The notes below the pieces were generated by a model. That model was not told the DNA's origin. It ran no database searches and was given only the letters and a program-made list of their open reading frames with translations. From the NCBI RefSeq assembly GCF_000485595.1, contig NW_014577453.1:135321-163761 (forward strand): DNA of 28,441 nt, read 5' to 3'. Shown here in pieces: positions 21,901 through 28,441 of the stretch (positions within the stretch are counted from its first letter, which is position 1; each line of letters opens with the position of its first letter). Position numbers and translations under genes: made by a program. The stretch is from Priapulus caudatus (Eukaryota > Priapulida > Priapulimorpha > Priapulimorphida > Priapulidae).

Positions 21901-24669
21901 AGATTTGTGAAACACGTATAGACGTTATCAAAGAGATGCAATCCTACCTCCGGTGGCACCTAGGTGAATGATAGCATTATGCGGGTTCTGGCACATCACG
22001 TCAAGTCGGCCCATGTGCGTGACGCAACCCGAAACTTGCTTGCCTACTGAGATGTCTAGCCAGGACAGATAACCTTTGGCACTCTGAAACAGCAGGTATA
22101 CACAAGCGATCATTAGGGATCAGCAAAAGTCATGCGATTTCATTGCCGCATTCAGATTTTATAATGTCAGTGGGTAATTCCTTGCATTAATAAAATTGGA
22201 TGTCTGCTTCAGAAATATTTAAGCACATACGATTTTTCATTTAGTGACTATCGTAAAAATACTGGCAGATTCTAGACCAAGGTTCTTCTCTTGGGTGTTT
22301 GTGACACCAAAAAACCTTTTTCTGTAGTAAGTATTCAAGACATTAGTATGAAAGCACAAATGTAGAATGCTAACAGAAGTGGCTAGCAGGAAGTGATATG
22401 GCAGGTATTCCATGCGCAGAACAGAGTCCAGCAGTTTGAGGCAATGCAGCTCTAAGCCCTGGTTATCATAGACGTATGTCCATTTCTTCTGAGCCACGGC
22501 AAACATGTTTTCTGTGTGTAGCCATCTGAAACGCAATTATTCTCATTTAGGTATGCTGAGATGAACATGTGAATCCATACTTTATGTTTAGAATTTCATA
22601 TTTAGTACTTTTTCTGTTGAATTTACCGCAAGTATTACTAACCAACCTACTATGTATCAGTTTACATATAATTGATGGACCTGCAATGACTTACTTCACA
22701 TCTTCTATAACTTCTGTAGCATTGAATTCGCACATCAGATGTTTAGTCTGCCAGTCAATGGCTGCTAGGTGACCTTTCCTTCCACCCACCAACAAGTGTC
22801 TATAGAAAGTGAAGCAAACGTTATTAAAGACGAGATGTGTTAGTCGCAAGCAAGTTATTTCATAAAGAAAACCAATGCTGTTGATTAAGATTTCTCATTT
22901 GACAAATTAGTTTATTGTAGGGATGACAATAAGGGGGTTGCAGAAGTTTAAATGGTGTATATATATATTATTACATTATATTGTATAACATAATTTTAGC
23001 TTGAATAATGCGATTCAACAACATACCTTCCATTTCTTGTGTAATTAATTCTGTATGGTCCAAACTTGTCCAGGTGCAATTCAAAGAACTGTAAAGTTAT
23101 TTACACTTATATAGTAAAAAAAATACAATACATAATGTAAAATTATGCTATGAAATTATCACACTTTCACATAATTAAATAATAATGTTGAGTCATTATT
23201 TTTCCTCCTTATTGATGAATTAATGCTTATGTGATTATTTAGATATACCTTTTCTGCACTAGTTATATCAACAGCATCAGCTATGTCATACTGTGAAATT
23301 TTGCTCGTGTCTTCACCTTCATCTGCCTCGAAATACCTAAAATTAAATTAAAAAAAGATTTATATGTTTTTCCTGAAGTTAAATATTAAAAATAATGATA
23401 ATAATACTGTGTAAACGATAACTACCAGAGTAGCAGTGTATATCAACAAATAATCGTGCTATCTCGTGTAGATTTCAGCACAATGATTTGAAAATACTGT
23501 AGTATAAATATGTTTCTAACTATTTTGGCCAGATGGATGGACACCAACTGATGCCAGATTAGCAATTCCAACCGTAAAACACGAAGTATAGTTGCCCACA
23601 AACTCTTGAGAATTTAGTTCACACCAATAATTCTACCAGCAGACAGTTATAAATTGAAACTCACCCTGTGTCCTCTCGCAGTAGCAGCTCTGCTCTGGCA
23701 GCTTGCGTTGCAGCCAACCGTGTAGCTTGCACCTGCTGTTTGTATCGGTGCTCATGATATTTACCTTTTATTCCTGCCTGTGGAATAGGACGATAAGAAT
23801 GGCATATCAAAAACTCTTGTTGAGTTGACAGGTCCTTGTTGGAAATTGTTGGATCTTATAAGGCAATATAGTATAAAGATAATGTATATAAATTTGAATA
23901 CTGTGATAACTGTCATTGATTCTAAATATCCATATAATAATAAATTAGTATTGCTGTAGCAAAGGTGTTATTCAAAAAATAAAAACGAAAGCAGTTAACA
24001 TGACATCTTACAGATTTAACTTTCTTTGTTTTTGTGTACTTCTTCACAGTATCCTCCGATACAGGTGCCTCGCCTGGGTAGGGATCAATCTGCAACATAA
24101 AAGTTCATCATAATTAATGGCGAGTAGGCCTACAATCTTTTTTACATTTGAATACAACTACTCCTATACACTACTGACATCAAAACTGCTATACATTTCA
24201 CATTACACTATACAGTTTAGCACGATTCACCTTATAGGTTACTCATCATTGACTTTTCAAGGCCGATACACTGGCACGTCGTATCAAGCTCCCCATGCGT
24301 GTTTGTGTAAGATCTTCCACATTTAGTAGCACAGGCTGGAACTCCCATGAATGCATTACAATATTACCTGATTTCACCAATGACGAACTGGCATTCCCAA
24401 CTCTTACAAAACACCCTGCTCATGTTATATTAATTTACATGTGGACATCAAAACTGAAATCGCTCGCATACCTTTCTCATGTTCGGAACTTTAGACCGTT
24501 TTTTGGAAGTTTGTTTGCTATCACTGTCATCCGGTAGCAACATTAATCTGTCTTCAGTGCCGGACTTGCTCTCATTCATTCCGGACTTGTCTTTTCTTCC
24601 GTCATCTTGCCGAGCATCTGTCTTTGCCGCTACAGCGTCCGCCCCGAAGTAACGTTTCGTTGGCTTCAT
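18535..24669 (-). CDS. WDR46: WDR46 / BING4 / Utp7, complete 15-exon gene
   Basis: WDR46 is a nucleolar WD40 scaffold of the small-subunit processome, needed for 18S pre-rRNA maturation (family knowledge). CDS exons, in order: 24472-24669, 24012-24089, 23665-23777, 23249-23336, 23027-23088, 22695-22799, 22375-22525, 21948-22083, 21534-21633, 20943-21096, 20416-20563, 19956-20050, 19622-19717, 19060-19170, 18535-18669. All introns are GT-AG and the phases agree. The sum is 1,770 nt, giving 589 residues; human WDR46 is about 610. Residues 1-92 are polar and basic, starting [11 protein letters not shown] and including DPYPGEAPV. The propeller runs from about 165 ([10 protein letters not shown]) to 395, with [51 protein letters not shown] and [15 protein letters not shown]. 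The BING4 C-terminal domain (about 405-480) has [17 protein letters not shown] and [13 protein letters not shown]. The tail is lysine/arginine-rich and ends near LDRFKS. The ATG at 24669 is the first in frame and gives the expected N-terminus. Exon 7 (GTTAGC) and exon 11 (GTCTCT) have weak donors. Confidence 0.96.
18946..18987. repeat. (AT)n microsatellite in WDR46 intron 14
   Basis: About 40 bases of uninterrupted AT lie in the intron between exons 14 and 15. The other copy (11,385-11,430) has a shorter, interrupted AT stretch, so this locus varies in length. Confidence 0.9.
21140..21475 (+). mobile_element. tRNA-derived SINE in WDR46 intron 9
   Basis: Within the intron between exons 10 and 9, antisense to the gene, 21,152-21,169 reads tgctcagctggttgagca, close to a polymerase III A box. 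Some 40 bases later 21,211-21,225 reads gtgagttcaaacccc, close to a B box. This is the spacing of a tRNA head. A body follows with no tRNA similarity, ending in an A/G-rich tail (aagaaaaaagaagaaaaag, around 21,450-21,470). I cannot name the SINE family. Target duplications are not clear. Confidence 0.7.
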
Positions 24670-24780
24670 TGTTTTAACTGAAACACAAATTTGTAAACAT
24701 GCTGTGCCACAGGGCTAACACTTTGTCATTAAGAGGTCCAGTAATTCTTTCAAGAAGCTGATTTCATGTAACGTGTGTAC

Positions 24781-25130
24781 AAGGTGCGAAATTAACGGGA
24801 GTCCGGAGTCAAATACTCCCCGATTTACTGTCGGACTCCCTGATTTGACATATGCAAGAGTCCGTGTGGCTCCCTGAAATTCTGCCATACTAACTATAGT
24901 TCGTTCCAGAGCACGGCCTCGCGGAATTACCGTATTTTTTCAGCTAATGTCCAAAGAAAATTTGGCAGAGGTGCAACCGCATGAATCTTCACAATAAACC
25001 CATGCGTTATTGTTAACATCTTTAATTTTGAACCTCAGACTGTGGACTCACTCATTTTGCTGCAGACTCCCTCTTTTTGAGGGTAGGGAGTCCGTTGGAC
25101 TCCCGTGTTCAAAAATTAATTTCTACCCCT
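24781..25130. mobile_element. hAT-like non-autonomous element (350 bp)
   Basis: The ends are inverted repeats: AAGGTGCGAAATTAA on the left, and AGGGGTAGAAATTAA when the right end is reversed. A second shared block, CGGGAGTCC, follows on each side. The direct repeat GTGTGTA flanks it (24,773-24,779 and 25,131-25,137); with the next base it is an 8 bp duplication with one mismatch. An 8 bp duplication and a CAGGGG-type end are hallmarks of hAT. The interior repeats ggagtc/gactcc motifs and has no transposase. It lies about 110 bp upstream of the WDR46 start codon and may overlap its promoter. Confidence 0.65.
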
Positions 25131-25137
25131 GTGTGTA

Positions 25138-25463
25138 TGCAAGTTGTATAGAACCGATCGATACAGTAGCACTGTATAAATGCATATACTGTACTAACAA
25201 TGCAGTATAACTGAGTATTACATGCATTACTTTCCTTTTTACCCTAACTTAAGCTTCACTAGTTATGAAAATCTGCTAATGCAATTGGTCCCAAGCGCAG
25301 CAGCAATAGTACAAGCTTGCCGCCGGATTAGCGAGACCCAACCTGTGTGATAAGATAAGAATCTTTATTTAATGTCAGATATCACAAACAATAAACATTT
25401 AACCTTAACAATAACAGTGTGCTGTACTGTAGACAATGTATAGTGTGCAGTAACAGGTAAATT
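25138..25463. other. Unassigned spacer upstream of WDR46
   Basis: This is AT-rich single-copy sequence with no frame, repeat or RNA gene that I can recognise. It separates the hAT-like element from the first hairpin element. Confidence 0.5.
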
Positions 25464-25471
25464 ACAGCGGA

Positions 25472-25552
25472 ATAGCTCTAGTACTATAGCCCTTGTTCGC
25501 AACAGGCCTGTGGCGAACAAGGGCTAGCCCATAAGCTATAGTACTAGGGCTG
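25472..25552. mobile_element. Small hairpin (foldback) element 1, 81 bp
   Basis: The left arm TAGCTCTAGTACTATAGC (25,473-25,490) pairs with GCTATAGTACTAGGGCT (25,535-25,551). Inside it AGCCCTTGTTCGC (25,488-25,500) pairs perfectly with GCGAACAAGGGCT (25,513-25,525). Nine extra bases lie in the right arm between the two stems. Flanks ACAGCGGA (25,464-25,471) and ACAGCAGA (25,553-25,560) form an 8 bp direct repeat with one mismatch. The outer stem is shared with the element at 27,657-27,733, but the inner stem is different. Confidence 0.6.
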
Positions 25553-25567
25553 ACAGCAGAGTAACTA

Positions 25568-26621
25568 GACAGTCCACAGGCATTTGAAACGTCTCAATAA
25601 AAAAATAAAAAAGTAAATAAACACGAAATGTATTTACTACCAAAGTCTTAATGTTTCTCTACTCTATTTCGCCTATAATCACCTGTAAATGCTGGTCAAA
25701 TGCTTATCTACAACACACAAGTACACCACACGCCCGCCCTGTGCACAAACAACATGAATAAGAGAGCAGGTAGGAAAGCGTGATCGCAAAATTCGCTCGA
25801 CGCTCGCTTCATTTCACACCTTCACAGCACGAATACACATCCAACAGCTTCCATCTTGGTATCTATGTGTAGATAAATGTTCACTTGTTCGAATTATAAC
25901 TCTGTCCTTTGTCCCCAACTACTCCCTCCAGAGATATCTCGTGAAATCCTGCAGGAAATGTTCTCTCCGTGAAAATGTAAAGAGAGTGTAAAGAGGACGA
26001 GATGTCTATTTATACACGAGTAATGGCGGCGCATTGCATGCCGGGATGAGCTGCTGCCGGCCTCCGAGCCTCCGTTTCGAGGCCCGCCAAACCAAGCATA
26101 ATGCGCGCGGGCATGACGTCACACACACACGACTACAGTGATCGATCGAAATTAGCGCCGTTAGGGATTTTCGAATGATACGTCATCTTTACATGCACTC
26201 TCTTTACATTTTCACGGAGAGAACATTTCCTGCAGGATTTCACGAGATATCTCTGGCGGGAGTAGGTAAGGACAAAGGACAGAGTTATAATTCGAACAAG
26301 TGAACATTTATCTACACATAAATACCAAGATGGAAGTTGTTGGATGTGTATTCATGCTGTGAAGGTGTGAAATAAAGCGAGCGTCGAGCGAATTTTGTGA
26401 TCACGCTTTCCTACCTGCTCTCTTATTCATGTTGTTTGTGTACAGGGCGGGATGGCGGTGTACTTGTGTGTTGCAGATGAGCATTTGACCGACATTTACA
26501 GGTGATTATAGGCGAAATAGAGTAGAAAAACATTAAGACTTTGGTAGTAAATACATTTCGTGTTTATTGACCTTTATTTTTTTTATTGAGACGTTCCAAG
26601 TCAAGTGCCTGTGAGACAGTC
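25568..26621. repeat. Large foldback, ~425 bp arms around a ~207 bp centre
   Basis: The left arm 25,568-25,988 (GACAGTCCACAGGCA to gaaaatgtaaagagagtg) is the near-exact reverse complement of the right arm 26,196-26,621 (cactctctttacattttc to tgcctgtgagacagtc). Matching landmarks include gagatatctc, cctgcagg, ccaagatgga and gagcgtcgagcg. The arms differ by scattered substitutions and small indels. The centre (25,989-26,195) is GC-richer, with ggcggcgcattgcatgccggg and tgacgtcacacacacacgac. Neither arm holds a long coding frame. It could be a foldback transposon or an inverted duplication; no clear target duplication is visible. Confidence 0.8.
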
Positions 26622-26646
26622 TGTAGTAAATAGACAGCATCATTTA

Positions 26647-26981
26647 GGCGCATATCCACTTTAGGCACCTTAGGTATCACGAAGTGATGCACGGATTTCT
26701 GTGTATCATCAACTGATGCACAGACTTTCCGTATCCGTATATCAAGGAATGATCATGATGCAAAAACCCTAACCCTAACCCTAAGTCATAAAGTATAACC
26801 TTAGGTATCACGAAGTGTGTTAGGGTTAGGGTTAAGGTTAGGGTTAGGGTTAGGGGTTTTGCATCATTCCTTGATATACGGAAAGTCTGTGCATCAGTTG
26901 ATGATACACAGAATTCTGTGCATCACTTCGTGATACCTAAGCCTAAGCCTAAGGTGCCTAAACCAAAGTGGATTTGCACCC
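26647..26981. repeat. Foldback with telomeric repeats at its centre
   Basis: The left arm from gcgcatatccactttaggcacc matches in reverse the right arm ending ggtgcctaaaccaaagtgg (to about 26,981). In the right arm three units of about 30 bp follow each other: GCATCATTCCTTGATATA, GCATCAGTTGATGATACA and GCATCACTTCGTGATACC. Each is a small palindrome. The left arm has the same three in mirror order. The innermost parts are CCCTAA and TTAGGG runs. No coding potential. Confidence 0.8.
26767..26857. repeat. Inverted interstitial telomeric repeats
   Basis: Three CCCTAA units (26,767-26,784) are separated by 35 bases from five or six TTAGGG units, one altered to TTAAGG (26,820-26,857). The order CCCTAA then TTAGGG is opposite to that of a head-to-head chromosome fusion, so this is not a fusion scar. 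The motif shows that the host or the source of the element uses TTAGGG telomeres. Confidence 0.85.
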
Positions 26982-27430
26982 ATAATATTCATGATTATCG
27001 CACCCATTACCTGTACTATTACGGGTGTATTGTGTTAGCCTGCTAATCTACATACTCTATGATATTTGCTGCGCATACATGTGATATGATAATATACCTG
27101 AGAAGATGATCACGACATAACTAAGTTCATAACATGTGTTGTCAGTTCATAGACAAGCGAGCGAGCGAGACAACTCGCAGCTCGGTTCTGGTTCCGGTTC
27201 CGGCTATATGCCGGTTGCGTCATTTCCGGTCAGCGCCATACCCATTCCTCATTGACTCATTGACTGATTGTTTTAATCGTGTTTTTTCTGGTACGTACTT
27301 CATTGTAAGTTGTAAGTTCTGTGCTTTCAATAATTAATGTGTCGCATGTATTTGTTGATAATGACTACGGTGCTACAGGGCAGGTGCTATTGACCTCAAC
27401 TTGCTTTCTATATTAACCTATATCATGTAT
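26982..27430. other. Unassigned interval with a promoter-like GC-rich patch
   Basis: Around 27,181-27,235 there are repeated gttccgg motifs and tgcgtcatttccggt, resembling CRE and ETS sites found in housekeeping promoters. A 67-codon plus-strand frame (27,134-27,337) resembles nothing I know. A promoter or first exon of a gene outside the window is possible but not shown. Confidence 0.3.
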
Positions 27431-27446
27431 ATTATAACTATATAAT

Positions 27447-27495
27447 TAGTAATACTAATACTAATAGTACTAATACAATACTATTAGTATTACTA
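27447..27495. repeat. AT-rich hairpin
   Basis: TAGTAATACTAATA (27,447-27,460) pairs perfectly with TATTAGTATTACTA (27,482-27,495) around a 21-base loop. The area consists of ACTAAT / ATTAGT triplet-like repeats, so slippage could explain it as well as a mobile element. Confidence 0.6.
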
Positions 27496-27622
27496 ATAGT
27501 AATAGTATATATAACTTTTTTAGTATTTGCTCGATATCATAATAATTAATATTGATTAATCACTGACACTGGCAGCAAGAACAAGTCGGCACCTGCAGCT
27601 ACAGCACACACGCGACCATTGA

Positions 27623-28349
27623 CTATATATATATATACAACATGGTGCCTAACTCGTACAGCTCTACTACTATAGCCCGCATACAGTTGCCACTGCCAGC
27701 GGCAACTGTACGCGGGCTATAGTACTAGAGCTACCTAACTCGCTGCCGCACGGTCCACAACTCACCGTTTTTAATCAGTTACAACTCCGGTGTTCCTGCA
27801 GGTGACGTCACTTTCCAACTATCGTTGGAATCGCGGAAGACTGCTGAACAAGCTACACCCGCCATTTTTGACAATCGGCCCACCAGAATGCGCTCAAATC
27901 ACAGAAATTCCTTAAATATCTATGCGAAACCATCCTTCCCATGCTACCAGGCAAAAGGGCGGCATGCCCAACCATTGGCGGCTGCGCTGATTGGCTGCAG
28001 CAATTAAGTTTAACGTGCAGACAGGCTGTGCAACTATGTTTGTTGACATCGCGGGTGAGTCATGGCCAATCAGCGCAGCCGCCAGCTGTTGGGCATGCCG
28101 CTTTTTTGCCTGGTAGCATGCGAAGGATGGTTTCGCATGGATATTTGAGGAATTTCTGTGATTTGAGCGCATTCTGGCAGGCCGATTGTCAAAAATGGCG
28201 GGTGTAGCTTGTTCAGTAGTCTTCTGCGATTCCAACGATAGTTGGAAAGTGGCGTCACCTGCAGGAACACCGGAGTTGTAACTGATTGAAAACGGTGAGT
28301 TGTGGTCCGTGCGGCGGCGAGTTAAACACCATGTTGTATATATATATAG
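27623..28349. repeat. Foldback with ~290 bp arms, left arm enlarged by a hairpin insertion
   Basis: The left arm 27,623-27,995 and right arm 28,065-28,349 are reverse complements, from TATATATA-caacatggtg at the outside to gcggctgcgctgattggc at the inside, around a 69-base centre. The left arm is longer because it carries the hairpin element at 27,657-27,733. Both arms contain ttccaacgatagttggaa, a small palindrome, and cctgcaggtgacg. A 28-codon frame starting MAGVACSVVFCDSN runs outward in the right arm from 28,195. Longer frames across the structure are by-products of the mirror symmetry. Confidence 0.8.
27657..27733. mobile_element. Small hairpin (foldback) element 2, 77 bp, with 9 bp target duplication
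   Basis: Arms 27,660-27,691 (AGCTCTACTACTATAGCCCG...) and 27,701-27,732 pair at 30 of 32 positions around a 9-base loop. The exact direct repeat CCTAACTCG flanks it (27,648-27,656 and 27,734-27,742). The right arm of the surrounding foldback holds the empty site as a single cgagttaa (28,318-28,325, reverse strand), so the insertion can be seen by comparison within the window. The outer 19 bases of the stem match element 1 at 25,474 with one difference. Confidence 0.7.
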
Positions 28350-28441
28350 CAGGAGTAGATAATAGGGAAGGAGTGTGACATCAATAAACAAGGGAAATTC
28401 GTCATTTAATAGCCTTATAATACCTACGATTTACTACGCGT

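Noticed and set aside
26767-26857. Telomere-telomere chromosome fusion point.
   Set aside because: The order is CCCTAA then TTAGGG. A head-to-head fusion gives TTAGGG then CCCTAA. The repeats are also embedded in a foldback.
28195-28281. Start of a THAP-type zinc finger (MAGVACSVVFCDSN) in the right arm of the foldback.
   Set aside because: Only a C-x4-C spacing fits. The frame stops after 28 codons, with no later cysteine/histidine pair.
27912-28391. 159-codon minus-strand frame across the foldback.
   Set aside because: It reads through both arms and the centre of a palindrome, has no domain I recognise, and ends in low-complexity TA sequence.

Overview
This is animal nuclear DNA. The window holds one intron-rich gene recognisable as WDR46 (BING4 / yeast Utp7), a tRNA-derived SINE, hAT-like and TTAA-site DNA transposon relatives, and TTAGGG-type telomeric repeats. 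The sequence fits an aquatic invertebrate, but I cannot name the phylum. There is no bacterial gene organisation, and most open frames longer than 60 codons are chance frames inside repeats or introns.

Layout. Positions 1-10,040 are a satellite-like tandem repeat of about 570 bp. Each unit is itself built from two related halves, and each half carries the palindrome TGCGCATGCGC. Two copies of a 1.25-1.36 kb TTAA-flanked element sit in the same place in the repeat, and an unrelated 1.6 kb spacer lies between them. Positions 10,041-10,300 are a TG-rich minisatellite. Positions 10,900-16,615 carry a broken minus-strand copy of WDR46 that ends at a 10-N gap (16,616-16,625). After the gap the same order starts again in cleaner form: satellite (16,626-17,696), minisatellite (17,770-17,945), then a complete 15-exon WDR46 gene on the minus strand (18,535-24,669). 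Its exons add up to 1,770 nt, giving 589 residues with no frameshift. Upstream of the gene, 24,781-28,441 is a cluster of inverted-repeat elements: a hAT-like element, two related ~80 bp hairpin elements with 8-9 bp target duplications, a 1 kb foldback, a foldback with telomeric repeats at its centre, an AT-rich hairpin and a 0.7 kb foldback.

Interpretation. The only functional gene I can support is WDR46, a nucleolar scaffold of the small-subunit processome. Everything left of the N gap looks like the same locus assembled a second time from noisy sequence: single-base indels occur throughout exons, introns and satellite, the gene order is repeated, and the copy ends at the gap. A haplotig or false duplication is therefore likelier than a true pseudogene, although a true segmental duplication is not excluded. 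I see no evidence of an undescribed multi-gene system. The most novel material is the pair of hairpin elements, the telomere-bearing foldback, and the composite satellite with its palindrome and recombinant unit.
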